Source: Halomonas rhizosphaerae (GTDB lineage Bacteria > Pseudomonadota > Gammaproteobacteria > Pseudomonadales > Halomonadaceae). Taken from it: a stretch of DNA of 64,000 nucleotides. Shown one piece after another: positions 7,814-17,355 of the stretch. Location of the stretch: NCBI RefSeq assembly GCF_030010555.1, contig NZ_JASCQP010000007.1:62001-126000 (forward strand), given 5' to 3'. Under the pieces are notes generated by a model, which saw nothing but the letters and a program-made list of their open reading frames with translations, made no database searches and was not told where the DNA came from. Every line of letters begins with the position of its first letter. Position 1 is the first letter of the stretch. Position numbers and translations under genes: made by a program.

Positions 7814-8219
7814 GGTCGGTTCTCCAGACGGTCAGGGGTCGCCCATTCTACGAGCCGACACCACAAGGGGGAACGGCTGGGCCAAGGAGTTGAAAGTATG
7901 TCATCCACAACAACTACTTTTCTCATTCTTAATTATGAGAAATTAAGTCGTTAAACCGCGAGCACCAGGATGAATTTCCTTGGCAGGCGGTATCGACGGC
8001 AGGGGTAGCCGAGCCCTCTTCCGGCGCCAAGTCATTGATCGCGCTAGGTGGCGGCCCAACTATAAACAAACGAAAACAAAAAAGCACATATTTATAACCA
8101 AAAGTTAGTAACGAAAAATTACATTATGCCCAAGACTAAGAGCCAGTGTGGCGCTTATGCCACAAATGGCTGATTGCCTCATAATGAAAGTTAACCGCGC
8201 CTTGCGAAGGGGTCGCACC
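7814..8219. promoter_or_regulatory. AT-rich intergenic region with nested palindromes
   Basis: This 406-bp gap between divergent rdgB and the CsgD/VpsT-like regulator is strikingly AT-rich from about 7890 to 8130 compared with the surrounding GC-rich DNA. It contains two interlocked inverted repeats: TTTCTCAT (7919-7926) with ATGAGAAA (7935-7942), and CTTAATT (7928-7934) with AATTAAG (7941-7947). No gene is evident. CsgD-type promoters in other bacteria have long, AT-rich, multi-regulator control regions; a comparable role is inferred. Confidence 0.5.
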
Positions 8220-8918
8220 ATGGAACAGGGGAAGAGCCTGGTGTTGCTGGTCACCGCCAACAACCCTCAGTCACAACTCTTCATCAACTATCTCCACGAT
8301 CAGCTCGACTGTCCGGTCTCGGTCGTCGCGCCGGGAACGGAGTGGAAGGGCAAGGATGCCTCGCCGACCGTGGTGCTGCTCGATGCGGATCATATCGACG
8401 AGGCCACCATGCAGCAGTGGCATGTCAGGGCGGCCGAGGCCGGCGACATGTCGCTGGCCGCCTTCAACCTGCGGGACGAGGAGCATGCCGTCGAGGTCCT
8501 CTCGGCCATGAACCTGCAGGGCGTCTTCTACCGCAGCGACTCGCTGGACATGATCTGCAAGGGGCTGAAGATCCTGCTGGAAGGCAACCTGTGGATGTCA
8601 CGCACGTTGATGACGCGGATGATCCAGTTCTTTCGCCGCCAGCAACTCAACTCCTATCGGCCGGTCTGCGGCCTGACCCACCGGGAACTGGAGATCATCG
8701 CCATGCTGGGTACGGGGGCCTCGAACATCGAGATCGCCGACCAGCTGTTCGTCAGCGAGCACACCGTCAAGTCCCATCTTTACAACATCTTCCGCAAGAT
8801 CAAGGTGCACAACCGCCTGCAGGCGGTGAACTGGGCCCGCCAGAACCTCGGTGCCCCGCCGCCGCTGGTGGGTCGCCGCCAGCGCGAGGCCAGTCACCAA
8901 CCACCCAACGGCACCTGA
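8220..8918 (+). CDS. LuxR-type regulator, CsgD/VpsT-like
   Basis: Probable master regulator of biofilm matrix genes. The 232-residue product has an N-terminal receiver-like domain (about 5-120), a linker with W125-M-S-R128 and a C-terminal LuxR helix-turn-helix (about 150-210; LTHRELEIIAML, IADQLFVSEHTVKSHL). W[F/L/M][T/S]R is the c-di-GMP-binding motif described for Vibrio VpsT, so this protein probably senses c-di-GMP rather than phosphorylation. The ATG at 8220 has AAGGGG about 8 bp upstream; a longer in-frame start at 8148 lacks support. No matrix operon lies nearby, so targets are probably elsewhere. It ends 7 bp from the convergent kinase gene. Confidence 0.85.
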   Translation: MEQGKSLVLLVTANNPQSQLFINYLHDQLDCPVSVVAPGTEWKGKDASPTVVLLDADHIDEATMQQWHVRAAEAGDMSLAAFNLRDEEHAVEVLSAMNLQGVFYRSDSLDMICKGLKILLEGNLWMSRTLMTRMIQFFRRQQLNSYRPVCGLTHRELEIIAMLGTGASNIEIADQLFVSEHTVKSHLYNIFRKIKVHNRLQAVNWARQNLGAPPPLVGRRQREASHQPPNGT

Positions 8919-8925
8919 GAGGTCC

Positions 8926-10173
8926 TCAGATCAGTCGCACGTGATCCTGGATCAGACCCGCCAGGGTCTCGGCGGCATTGTCCGCCGTGGTATCGAGGTG
9001 CAGCAGGTGCAGGCGCTCCTCGTCGCCGAAGGCCTCGAAGTCGGCCTGCTGGCGCGCCAGTATGGCGAGACTGTCCTCCACCGGGACGCTGTGACGCCGG
9101 GCGCGCTTGTCGATGCGCCGGTGCAGCGTGACGTCATCGGCCTCGAAGCTGACCAGCAGCACCGGCAGGCCACGGGCCTCGGCTTGCTGGCGCAGGAGAT
9201 CCCGCTGCTCCCGCTTCAGGAAGGTGCCATCGACGCAGGTCGGGAAACCCGCCTCCAGAAGCGTGCCGGCACATTCGGCCAGTCGACGATAGGTCCGCTC
9301 GGTGGCTTCCCGGGCAAAGATGTCCACAGGCGATTCCCTCACGACCGCCTGTGGATCGATGCCGTGAAGCCGTCGGCGCTCCACATCCGAACAGAGGCGA
9401 ACGGCCCCCAGACGACCGACGAGGGTCCGGGTGAAGCGGCTCTTGCCACTGCCCGAGACACCGATGCCGATGATCAGCGGCGGGAAGCGGAACTCGGCAT
9501 AGGCCTCGGCCAGGTCCAGGTACCCACGGCACTCCCGCATGGTCTCGGCCAGCAGGGCAGGGCGTTCGCCGTCCTCACCGGCAGCCTGATGGCGCTGCAG
9601 GGCGCGGCGCGCACCGGCCAGGGCCTCGACGACACGGAAGGCCGAGAGCAGGCGAGCCAGCCCATAGTCCCCGGACCGCCGCAGGTAGCCATCGAGGGCC
9701 TGGCGTGCCAGGCCGGTCTCGCCATGGGATTCCAGTCCCACCAGCAGCGAGGCCAGGTCGCTGCCCGGGTCGACGATGCCCTCCCACCCGGGCCCCTGGA
9801 GGTCCCGACCGATGGCATTGGCCAGCAGCACCCGACCCTGGTCGCAGAGCCGACTGTCGGGATGCGCGACGGCCCAGCTGGCCGCCAGCACGCGCTCCCG
9901 GCGTGCCAGGAAGACCGGCGCCAGTCGCGCGAGGTCCTGTTCGAGCCACTGCCGAAGACAGGCCAGACGCTGGCGATCCTCCTCCCCGGCGAGCAGCGGC
10001 TCGATGGCCGCCACTTCCCCGTCGAGGCGTTCCCGGAAGGCAGCCAGCCCGGCATCTTCGGGCCCAGCCGCGCCGCGCGAGCGGCGATGGAAGGCCACCA
10101 GCCGGTCGACCAGCTCCTCCAGCTGCAGCGCCTCCTCGCAGGAGGCCGCTTGATCGGCATCTGTCTGGCTCAT
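8926..10173 (-). CDS. P-loop kinase-like protein with degenerate phosphotransferase domain
   Basis: A 415-residue two-part protein. The C-terminal half (from about 232) is a zeta-toxin/gluconokinase-like P-loop kinase with Walker A GVSGSGKS (238-245). The N-terminal half resembles the aminoglycoside phosphotransferase-like domain of the bifunctional APH/ATP-binding family (usually about 500 residues) but is shorter. Where relatives have HGDLHxxN, this protein reads LCDQGRVLLAN (about 109-119), so the N-terminal domain is probably not catalytic. The substrate is unknown. It follows hemL by 29 bp and may be cotranscribed with it. GGGAG precedes the ATG. Confidence 0.75.
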   Translation of the reverse strand: MSQTDADQAASCEEALQLEELVDRLVAFHRRSRGAAGPEDAGLAAFRERLDGEVAAIEPLLAGEEDRQRLACLRQWLEQDLARLAPVFLARRERVLAASWAVAHPDSRLCDQGRVLLANAIGRDLQGPGWEGIVDPGSDLASLLVGLESHGETGLARQALDGYLRRSGDYGLARLLSAFRVVEALAGARRALQRHQAAGEDGERPALLAETMRECRGYLDLAEAYAEFRFPPLIIGIGVSGSGKSRFTRTLVGRLGAVRLCSDVERRRLHGIDPQAVVRESPVDIFAREATERTYRRLAECAGTLLEAGFPTCVDGTFLKREQRDLLRQQAEARGLPVLLVSFEADDVTLHRRIDKRARRHSVPVEDSLAILARQQADFEAFGDEERLHLLHLDTTADNAAETLAGLIQDHVRLI

Positions 10174-10202
10174 CTGGGGTCTCCCGTTATGGAGGTGGAG
10201 TC

Positions 10203-11492
10203 TCAGGCCGGCTTCATCGCCGCGAATGCCTTCTCGGCAGCGTCCAGGGTCAGCTGGATGTCCTCCGGGGCATGGGCACTGGACATGAAGCCCGCCTCGA
10301 AGGCCGACGGCGCCAGGTAGACCCCCTGGTCGAGCATCAGGGAGAAGAAGCGACGGAAGGCATCGGCATCGCAGGCGGTGGCCTGGGCGAAGTTGTCGAC
10401 CCGGCTCTGGCCGGTGAAGAAGATCCCGAACATGCCGCCGGCACGCTGGGTGATCATGTCGATACCCGCGGCATCGGCCCTCTCCTGAAGACCGTGGCAG
10501 AGGGTCTCGACCCGCTGCGCCAGGGCATCGTGAAAGCCCGGCTGGCGAAGCTTCCCGAGCAGGGTGATGCCGGCCGCCATGGCCAGCGGATTGCCGGAGA
10601 GGGTGCCGGCCTGGTAGACGGGACCGAGCGGCGAGATCACCTCCATGATCTCGCTACGACCGCCGAAGGCACCCACCGGCATGCCACCGCCGACGATCTT
10701 GCCCAGGCAGGTGAGGTCCGGCTCGATGCCGTAATGGGCCTGGGCGCCCCCCATCGCCACGCGGAAGCCGGTCATCACCTCGTCGAAGATCAGCACGCTG
10801 CCGTGCTGGTCGCAGACGCGCCGCAGGGTCTCCAGAAAGCCCGGCTGCGGCGGGATGCAGTTCATGTTGCCGGCCACCGGCTCGACGATGATGCAGGCCA
10901 CCTCGCTGCCGATCTCCTCGAAGCACTGCTCCACGGCATCGGGATCGTTGAAGGAGAGGGTCACGGTGTGCTCGGCCAGGGAGGCCGGCACCCCGGGGGA
11001 ACTGGGCTCACCGTGAGTGAGGGCGCCCGAGCCGGCCTTGACCAGCAGCGAGTCGGAGTGGCCGTGGTAGTTGCCCTCGAACTTGACGATCTTGTCGCGG
11101 CCGGTATAGCCGCGTGCCAGGCGAATCGCTGACATGGTGGCCTCGGTACCGGAATTGACCATGCGTACCATCTCGATGGTGGGGATCATCTCGCAGATCA
11201 GGTCGGCCATGGTGGTCTCGATGGCCGTGGGGGTGCCGAAGGAGAGGCCGCTGTCGAGCCGCTCACGCACCGCGCCCAGCACCTCGGGGTCGGCGTGACC
11301 GGTGATCATGGGCCCCCAGGAACCGACGTAGTCGACATAGCGCTTGCCCTCCACATCGAAGAGATAGGCGCCGCGGGCACGCTCCATGAACACCGGGGGA
11401 CGGTCCATCCCCTTGAAGGCGCGAACCGGCGAGTTGACCCCGCCGGGAATGTGGCGGCAGGCCTGCTCGAAGAGCTGTGCGGATGTGGTCAT
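10203..11492 (-). CDS. hemL: Glutamate-1-semialdehyde 2,1-aminomutase
   Basis: PLP enzyme converting glutamate-1-semialdehyde to 5-aminolevulinate, the C5 route to haem. The 429-residue product shows [10 protein letters not shown] near the N-terminus, the substrate-gating loop region, DEVMTGFR and the PLP lysine in [17 protein letters not shown]. The ATG at 11492 has AAGAGG upstream; the frame stays open further upstream but that extension is not family-like. Downstream on the same strand is the P-loop kinase-like gene; upstream are thiD and hemJ, the latter another haem gene. Confidence 0.97.
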   Translation of the reverse strand: MTTSAQLFEQACRHIPGGVNSPVRAFKGMDRPPVFMERARGAYLFDVEGKRYVDYVGSWGPMITGHADPEVLGAVRERLDSGLSFGTPTAIETTMADLICEMIPTIEMVRMVNSGTEATMSAIRLARGYTGRDKIVKFEGNYHGHSDSLLVKAGSGALTHGEPSSPGVPASLAEHTVTLSFNDPDAVEQCFEEIGSEVACIIVEPVAGNMNCIPPQPGFLETLRRVCDQHGSVLIFDEVMTGFRVAMGGAQAHYGIEPDLTCLGKIVGGGMPVGAFGGRSEIMEVISPLGPVYQAGTLSGNPLAMAAGITLLGKLRQPGFHDALAQRVETLCHGLQERADAAGIDMITQRAGGMFGIFFTGQSRVDNFAQATACDADAFRRFFSLMLDQGVYLAPSAFEAGFMSSAHAPEDIQLTLDAAEKAFAAMKPA

Positions 11493-11667
11493 GTCAACCT
11501 CTTGCCCTGTTGATGCGTGCCCGGCCAGGCGGGCTGTGGATAGATCTCTGGATAACCTCGTGACGGACAGTGAAGCGTCGGTGAATGTCGTCGAACGACG
11601 CTTGACCGCGCCTCTGCCGGTTCCGCCCCATTCTCGTCTGCCGGGGAAGCGATGACCAGCCCGCCCG

Positions 11668-12528
11668 TCATCCCGGCGGCGTCGCGGCGTCGATGGCGAG
11701 AAAGGCGGGCCGCGCCGGCAACTGCCAGAGGCGCCGCGGCAGCCGCTGGTCCTGCCCCGGCTGCCAGCCATGGGCCAGCGCCTGCCAGGTGAAGGCCTGC
11801 GCCTGCTCGCAGGCCGTGACCAGTGACTCGCCCGATGCCAGGCGCGCCGCCAGCGCACTCGCCAGGGTACAGCCGGAACCGTGGAAGCGCCCCCCGAGTC
11901 GCGGCCAGGTCCACTGCCGGCTGGTCTCCGGTGCATGCAGGGTATGTTCCACCCGGTCGGCCGGCACCCGTCCCGCGGGGTGGTCGGTGCCGGTGACCAG
12001 CAGGGCCTGGCAGCCGAGGGACATCAGCCTCACCGCCCGCTCGGTGTCATCGTCGAATTCGTCTCCCGCCAGCCGGGCCAGCTCCTGGCGGTTGGGTGTC
12101 AGGATATCCACATGCGGCAGCAGGTGACGGCACATGGCGTCGATGAGCTCGGCTGTGGACAAGTCACTGCCACCGCCGGCCCTCAGTACCGGATCCATCA
12201 CCACCGGTACCCCCGGCCGGCGCCGCATGATATCCACCACGGCATCCAGCACGGCGCCATCCGGCACCAGGCCAATCTTGATCGCGGCGATCTCGAAGTC
12301 GTCCAGGGCCGCCGCCATGGCGTACAGGTCAGCGGCGGACACGGGCCTCACCGCGCTCACGTCCCGGCAGTTCTGCACCGTCAGTGCCGTGGGCACGGTC
12401 AGCGCCCAACCGCCGCAGGCCGCCACCGCCTCGCTGTCGGCGACCAGGCCGGCACCGCCGGTGGGGTCGTGGCCGGACAGCACCAGCACCGTCGGCAGGT
12501 GGGGGGAGAGTTCAGGGGAATCGGCCAT
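11668..12528 (-). CDS. thiD: Hydroxymethylpyrimidine/phosphomethylpyrimidine kinase family protein
   Basis: Thiamine-pathway kinase family (ribokinase fold) acting on the HMP moiety. The 286-residue product has GHDPTGGAG near the N-terminus, LTVQN, the KIG motif, [16 protein letters not shown] and the anion hole/catalytic [12 protein letters not shown]. All are ThiD family signatures. The ATG at 12528 overlaps the hemJ stop codon by one base (TGATG), which implies coupling. The N-terminal extension and C-terminal tail are slightly long. No other thi gene is near, so the salvage role is inferred. Confidence 0.93.
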   Translation of the reverse strand: MADSPELSPHLPTVLVLSGHDPTGGAGLVADSEAVAACGGWALTVPTALTVQNCRDVSAVRPVSAADLYAMAAALDDFEIAAIKIGLVPDGAVLDAVVDIMRRRPGVPVVMDPVLRAGGGSDLSTAELIDAMCRHLLPHVDILTPNRQELARLAGDEFDDDTERAVRLMSLGCQALLVTGTDHPAGRVPADRVEHTLHAPETSRQWTWPRLGGRFHGSGCTLASALAARLASGESLVTACEQAQAFTWQALAHGWQPGQDQRLPRRLWQLPARPAFLAIDAATPPG

Positions 12529-12959
12529 CAGAAGGGCTTCAGCACGGCCAGGAAGATGATCAGCAGCAGGGCGATCACCGGTAGCTCGTTGAACCAGCGA
12601 AAGAACACATGGCCGCGCCGACAGCGCGCTTCGGCGAACTGCTTCAGGTAGATCAGGCAGACATGGTGATAGCCCACCAGCAATACCACCAGCAGCAGCT
12701 TGGCATGGATCCAGCCCTGAGCGAACCAGGCGGGATTGAGCACCAGCAGGGCACCCCCGAACAGCAGCACGGCGATCATCGACGGCGTCATGATCCCGCG
12801 GTAGAGCTTGCGCTCCATCACCAGGAAGTGATCGATGGCCTGCTGTTCGCCCCTGTCCCGCGCCATGGCGTGGTAGACATAGAGGCGCGGCAGATAGAAC
12901 AGGGCGGCGAACCAGGTCACCATGGCCACCAGGTGCAGGGCCTTCATCCACAGATACAT
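12528..12959 (-). CDS. hemJ: Protoporphyrinogen IX oxidase HemJ
   Basis: Small integral membrane protein catalysing oxidation of protoporphyrinogen IX late in haem synthesis. The 143-residue product has four hydrophobic segments and the family landmarks: an early His in MKALHLVAMVTWFAALFYLPRLYVYHA and the conserved KLYRGIMTPSM segment. It was formerly annotated as UPF0093. It lies 9 bp downstream of the CLC gene and is one-base overlapped with thiD, within a minus-strand run that also holds hemL. Confidence 0.93.
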   Translation of the reverse strand: MYLWMKALHLVAMVTWFAALFYLPRLYVYHAMARDRGEQQAIDHFLVMERKLYRGIMTPSMIAVLLFGGALLVLNPAWFAQGWIHAKLLLVVLLVGYHHVCLIYLKQFAEARCRRGHVFFRWFNELPVIALLLIIFLAVLKPF

Positions 12960-12968
12960 GACGACTCC

Positions 12969-14741
12969 TCAGCCGTGGGTCGAATCGGAAAAGCGGTAGT
13001 AGCGCTCGATGGCGTCGCGGGTGATGATACCGGAAATCCGCTTCTGCTTCGGCCGGTGACCGTGCTCGACGTAGAGGGCATCCAGCGCCTTGTCGTTGAG
13101 CCGCTCGAAGGCCTCGGAGAGCGTCGCCTGCAGGTGGATCGGTGCCATGTCCAGGCGCTGGCCGGGGATCTCCAGCAGGTCCAGCAGGGCGCTGTCCTCC
13201 TCCGACTCGGGCGCATCATGCTCCAGCAGCCAGCGGGCCAGGTCGGCCGCCTTGAGCGCCAGGGTCGGCTTGTCGTCCGTGGAACGCTCGATCAGCACCC
13301 AGGCAGGATTGGACTCGAGCAGGACGCTGGCCTGATCACGGGTCACCATGCGCGAGGTCCGCACCAGGCTGCGCTCCATCACCGCCGGCACCGAGACCCG
13401 GGACAGTGCCTGCATCAGGGGCTGCTGCAGCGGGTGCAGCCCCTGACGGGTCTGGGTGAGGAAAAACCCCTGGCTGCGGCTCAGCTGCCGCGCCGTGAGG
13501 CCGGCCACCACCACCGCCAGCATCCCCGGCATGATGATGCCGGGATTGTGGGTGAGCTCGAGCAGGGCCATCAGGGCCGCCAGGGGCGCCTGCAGCACGG
13601 CCCCCATCATGGCGGCCATGCCGAGCAGGGCATAGACCTCGGGGGCCGAGGCCCCCACCGGCAGCAGGGCCTGGCCCGCCAGGCCGCACAGGGCACCGGC
13701 CGCACCGCCGACCACCAGGATGGGGCCGATGATGCTGATCGGGATGCCGCAGGCCACGGTGAAGGCCGTGAGCAGCAGCTTGCCGATGGCCACCGCCAGC
13801 AGCACGTCCACGGCGGCGGCCCCGCCCAGCGCCCGCTGCAGCGTGTCATAGCCCATCCCCTGCACCTCGGGGTACCACCAGGCGACCCCTGCCACCGCCA
13901 GCGCCGCCAGGGCGAAGCGCAGCGCCATGGGCAGCCGCTGAAGCCGTTCATGCCCCCGGGCCACGCGCACGAAGAGTGCCGCCAGCAGCCCGATCAGCAG
14001 GGCGCTGGCAAGGATCCAGGGTAGGTCCAGCAGGGATCTCAGGTGCAGGTCGGGGATGCCGATGGCGGGTTCGGGTCCGTAGACCAGCTGGGCCACCACG
14101 GCGCCCATGGACGACGCCAGGATCACCGGCATGAAGCCGATGATGGTGTACTCCATCATCACCACTTCCATGGCGAAGATGACGCCGGCGATGGGCGTAT
14201 TGAACGAGGCCGAAATGCCCGCTGCCGTGCCGCAGGCCACCAGCACCCTGAGACTGTTGTGGGGCAGGCGCAGGTACTGTCCCAGGCCGGTGGAGGCCGC
14301 CGCCCCCAGGTGGATGGCCGGCCCCTCGCGTCCGGCGGAAAGGCCACCGATCACCGACACCACGCCCACCCACCACTGGGCCAGCCAGTTGCGCAGCGGG
14401 AAGCGACCCTGATGATAGGTCAGCCGGTCGATGACGTGGACCACGCCGATACGCCGTCCCTCCGGCGGCAGGCGTATGAGCCACAGGCCGATCAGGGCCG
14501 CCGCAACCAGGGGCATCAGCACCCGCAGGGCCGACGGCAGGGCCTCGAAGGCCTCGGGGTCGCCGTCGGGAAACAGCAGCATGCCCCCCAGGGAAAGCAG
14601 CAGGCGGAATACCACCATCAGCCCGCCCGTCACCAGGCCCGACACCACACCCAGCACGCAGAGCTGCGGCAGGGCATCGACGTTGGCCAGCTGGCGACGG
14701 AAGCCTTCCAGGCTCAAGTCGGGTAGCGAGAGACGCGGCAC
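12969..14741 (-). CDS. CLC-family chloride channel/transporter with CBS domains
   Basis: Anion channel or Cl-/H+ exchanger of the inner membrane. The 590-residue product has about ten hydrophobic helices, the gating-glutamate motif [11 protein letters not shown] (about 140) and [22 protein letters not shown], then a cytoplasmic tail with two CBS-like halves (about 445-590). The helix-D motif that coordinates chloride in E. coli ClcA (GSGIP) is not present; the equivalent reads GVVHVI. The GGIFAP-type motif is replaced by [12 protein letters not shown]. Anion selectivity may therefore differ. It is the first gene of the run CLC-hemJ-thiD and divergent from argC. Confidence 0.9.
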   Translation of the reverse strand: MPRLSLPDLSLEGFRRQLANVDALPQLCVLGVVSGLVTGGLMVVFRLLLSLGGMLLFPDGDPEAFEALPSALRVLMPLVAAALIGLWLIRLPPEGRRIGVVHVIDRLTYHQGRFPLRNWLAQWWVGVVSVIGGLSAGREGPAIHLGAAASTGLGQYLRLPHNSLRVLVACGTAAGISASFNTPIAGVIFAMEVVMMEYTIIGFMPVILASSMGAVVAQLVYGPEPAIGIPDLHLRSLLDLPWILASALLIGLLAALFVRVARGHERLQRLPMALRFALAALAVAGVAWWYPEVQGMGYDTLQRALGGAAAVDVLLAVAIGKLLLTAFTVACGIPISIIGPILVVGGAAGALCGLAGQALLPVGASAPEVYALLGMAAMMGAVLQAPLAALMALLELTHNPGIIMPGMLAVVVAGLTARQLSRSQGFFLTQTRQGLHPLQQPLMQALSRVSVPAVMERSLVRTSRMVTRDQASVLLESNPAWVLIERSTDDKPTLALKAADLARWLLEHDAPESEEDSALLDLLEIPGQRLDMAPIHLQATLSEAFERLNDKALDALYVEHGHRPKQKRISGIITRDAIERYYRFSDSTHG

Positions 14742-14870
14742 GGCGACGATCCTGTTCGGCCTTGCTGGGGAAGACCCGCCAGGCTGGGCCTGGGTAGGTC
14801 GCGTCTCTCTTGTGTATCATATCCGGGGACACAGGTCCCAGCATCACGTCACCAATCCCAGGAGGCCATC

Positions 14871-15905
14871 GTGATCAAGGTCGGAATCGTCGGCGGCACC
14901 GGTTACACCGGCGTCGAACTGCTCAGGCTGCTGGCCCGTCACCCGGACGTGGCGGTGGACGCCATCACCTCGCGCTCCGAGGCCGGCATGGCCGTCAGCG
15001 AGCTCTATCCCAACCTGCGCGGCCACTACGATGACCTGGCCTTCAGCGAGCCCGATGCCGACCGGCTGGCCCGCTGCGATGCCGTCTTCTTCGCCACCCC
15101 CCACGGCGTGGCCCATGCCCTCGCCGGCGAGCTGCTCGACAGGGGCACCCGGGTCATCGACCTCTCGGCCGACTTCCGGCTGCGGGACACCGAGGAGTGG
15201 GCCCATTGGTACGGCCAGCCCCACGGCGCCCCCGAGCTGCTCGGCGAGGCGATCTACGGCCTGCCCGAAGTCAACCGCGAACGCATCCGCCAGGCGCGAC
15301 TGATCGCCGTGCCGGGCTGCTACCCCACCGCCGTGCAGCTCGGCCTGCTGCCGCTGCTGGAGGCGGGCGTGATCGATGCCGACCGGGTCATCGCCGACTG
15401 CAAGTCCGGGGTTACCGGGGCCGGCCGCGGCGCCAAGGTACCCTCGCTGCTGGCCGAGGCCAGCGAGTCCATGAAGGCCTATGGCGCCTCGGGCCACCGC
15501 CACCTGCCGGAGATCCGCCAGGGACTGGCGGATGCCGCCGGGGGCCCGGTGGAGGTGACCTTCGTGCCCCACCTGACGCCGATGATCCGCGGCATCCACG
15601 CCACCCTCTACGGCCGCCTGACCGCCGACCCCGGCGACCTCCAGGCGCTCTTCGAGCGGCGCTTCGCCAGTGAGCCCTTCGTCGACGTGATGCCGGCGGG
15701 CAGCCATCCCGAGACACGCAGCGTGAAGGGAGCCAACGTATGCCGCCTGGCCGTCCACCGTCCCGGTGACGGCGACACCGTGGTGGTGCTCTCGGTGATC
15801 GACAACCTGGTCAAGGGCGCCTCCGGTCAGGCCGTGCACAACCTCAACCTGATGTTCGGCCTCGACGAGTCGGCCGGCCTCGACGCCCCGGCCATCATGC
15901 CCTGA
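14871..15905 (+). CDS. argC: N-acetyl-gamma-glutamyl-phosphate reductase
   Basis: Third step of arginine synthesis: NADPH-dependent reduction of N-acetylglutamyl phosphate. The 344-residue product has the N-terminal nucleotide-binding [14 protein letters not shown], the catalytic cysteine in [12 protein letters not shown] and the family's C-terminal [15 protein letters not shown]. The start is GTG at 14871 with CAGGAGG 6 bp upstream. It is monocistronic or shares read-through with erpA about 100 bp downstream. A possible -10 element TATCAT lies at 14815-14820. Confidence 0.97.
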   Translation: MIKVGIVGGTGYTGVELLRLLARHPDVAVDAITSRSEAGMAVSELYPNLRGHYDDLAFSEPDADRLARCDAVFFATPHGVAHALAGELLDRGTRVIDLSADFRLRDTEEWAHWYGQPHGAPELLGEAIYGLPEVNRERIRQARLIAVPGCYPTAVQLGLLPLLEAGVIDADRVIADCKSGVTGAGRGAKVPSLLAEASESMKAYGASGHRHLPEIRQGLADAAGGPVEVTFVPHLTPMIRGIHATLYGRLTADPGDLQALFERRFASEPFVDVMPAGSHPETRSVKGANVCRLAVHRPGDGDTVVVLSVIDNLVKGASGQAVHNLNLMFGLDESAGLDAPAIMP

Positions 15906-15936
15906 TACCCTCATCCAGGACACCCCCCCAACAAAG

Positions 15937-15966
15937 TTGACCCTTTTGCTGGGGATTGTGGATAAT
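15937..15966 (+). promoter_or_regulatory. Predicted erpA promoter
   Basis: TTGACC (15937-15942), an 18-bp spacer and GATAAT (15961-15966) lie 42 bp upstream of the erpA start. erpA is under IscR control in E. coli; no clear IscR site could be picked out by eye. Confidence 0.6.
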
Positions 15967-16007
15967 CCCCCCTGGCAAGACATTCATCGATCCAGGGGAG
16001 GTCACCC

Positions 16008-16361
16008 ATGAGCGGTGCCGAATCCTTCGTTCCCACCCCCTTGATGCTCTCGGATGGGGCCCGTGCCCGTCTCGCGGCGCTCATCGAGGAACAGGGCAAT
16101 CCCCGGCTCAAGCTGCGGGTCTACGTCACCGGTGGAGGCTGCTCGGGCTTCCAGTACGGCTTCGACTTCGCCGATGAGGTCGCCGACGACGACACCCTCG
16201 TCGAATTCGGCCGGGTGGCCCTGGTGGTCGACCCCCTCTCCTACCAGTATCTCGTCGGCTCCACCGTCGACTACGAGGAGGGGCTGGCCGGTGCCCGCTT
16301 CCTGGTGCAGAACCCCAACGCCACCACCACCTGCGGCTGCGGCGCCTCCTTCATGGTCTGA
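16008..16361 (+). CDS. erpA: Iron-sulphur cluster insertion protein ErpA
   Basis: A-type carrier that delivers [4Fe-4S] clusters to target proteins such as the isoprenoid enzymes. The 117-residue product has the three invariant cysteines in the family spacing: Cys45 in [11 protein letters not shown] and Cys109/Cys111 in [10 protein letters not shown]. The ATG at 16008 is preceded by AGGGGAGG. It stands alone between argC and an ABC transporter operon, as in many relatives. Confidence 0.97.
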   Translation: MSGAESFVPTPLMLSDGARARLAALIEEQGNPRLKLRVYVTGGGCSGFQYGFDFADEVADDDTLVEFGRVALVVDPLSYQYLVGSTVDYEEGLAGARFLVQNPNATTTCGCGASFMV

Positions 16362-16475
16362 CCGCCAGCGTTGGCTCAGCGACGACCGCACGCTTTTCCC
16401 TCCACTTGACGCTTCCCCGGGAACTCGCCATGGTTTAAGGCGTAATCCACAACAAATTCTTCCATGGGGAATCGT

Positions 16476-17246
16476 ATGAAACGCCAACTGAAGACCGCCT
16501 CCCTGGCCGCCAGCGTCGCTTTCGGGCTGGGGCTTGTCGGCGCAGCCAGCGCCGATGACCATGTCCTCGAGGTCGTCACCGACCCGAGCTTCGTGCCCTT
16601 CGAGATGATGGACCAGGAAACCGGCGAGATGGTCGGCTTCGACATGGACATCCTCGCCGAGTTGGCCGAGCGTGCCGGCTTCGAGTACAACCTGCGCACC
16701 ATGGACTTCAACGGCATCATCCCCGCCGTGCAGACCGGAAACGTCGACATCGCCATCGCCGGCATCACGATCACCGAGGAGCGAGCCGAGATCGTCGACT
16801 TCTCCGATCCCTACTACGACAGCGGCCTGCGGATCCTGGTCGGCGCCAATGACGACAGCGTCGAGGAGCTCGAGGACCTCGAGGGCAAGAAGATCGGCAC
16901 CAAGGTCGGCTCCACCAGCTACGACTTCCTCGAGGAGAACCTGGGCGACGAGGCCGACATCACCCCCTACCCGGGCTCCAGCGACATGTACATGGCGCTG
17001 CTCGGTGGCAGCGTCGACGCCGTCTTCTACGACGCCCCCAACGTCGGCTACTTCGCGCAGACTCGCGGCGAGGGCCGCGTCAAGGTCGTGGGGGACCTCT
17101 ACGAGGGCCAGCAGTACGGCATCGTCTTCGTCAAGGACAGCGAATGGGTCGAGCCCGTCAACGAGGCCCTGGCCGAGATGAAGGAGGATGGCACCTACGA
17201 CGAGATCTACAAGGAATGGTTCGGCGAGGCGCCCAGCGACGAATGA
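16476..17246 (+). CDS. Polar amino acid ABC transporter, periplasmic binding protein
   Basis: Class-3 solute-binding protein (SBP_bac_3), closest in features to glutamine-type binding proteins (GlnH). The 256-residue product has a Sec signal peptide (about 1-25, cleavage after AASA), the family motif GFDMDILAELAERAG, GIIPAVQTGNVDIAIAGITIT and the hinge region. It is acidic, as expected for a periplasmic protein of a halophile. The ATG at 16476 is chosen because GGGGA sits 6-7 bp upstream; an in-frame ATG at 16464 overlaps it. It heads a binding protein-permease-ATPase operon. The ligand is inferred, not shown. Confidence 0.92.
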   Translation: MKRQLKTASLAASVAFGLGLVGAASADDHVLEVVTDPSFVPFEMMDQETGEMVGFDMDILAELAERAGFEYNLRTMDFNGIIPAVQTGNVDIAIAGITITEERAEIVDFSDPYYDSGLRILVGANDDSVEELEDLEGKKIGTKVGSTSYDFLEENLGDEADITPYPGSSDMYMALLGGSVDAVFYDAPNVGYFAQTRGEGRVKVVGDLYEGQQYGIVFVKDSEWVEPVNEALAEMKEDGTYDEIYKEWFGEAPSDE

Positions 17247-17355
17247 GGGCCTTCGCTTCCTGATCACGGGGTCGGGTCGAGTGCCCGGCCCCGTTGCGTT
17301 GCGAACCCGGCACGCTCCCCCTGTCGCTACCCCCGCGTCTTGACGGAGAAACCTT

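Noticed and set aside
8851-10320. A 489-codon plus-strand frame antisense to the P-loop kinase gene
   Set aside because: No family resemblance and no ribosome binding site, whereas the minus strand has a clear Walker A protein.
10203-11936. A 577-codon version of the hemL reading frame
   Set aside because: The upstream 148 codons have no Shine-Dalgarno or HemL-like content, and a good start with AAGAGG lies at 11492.
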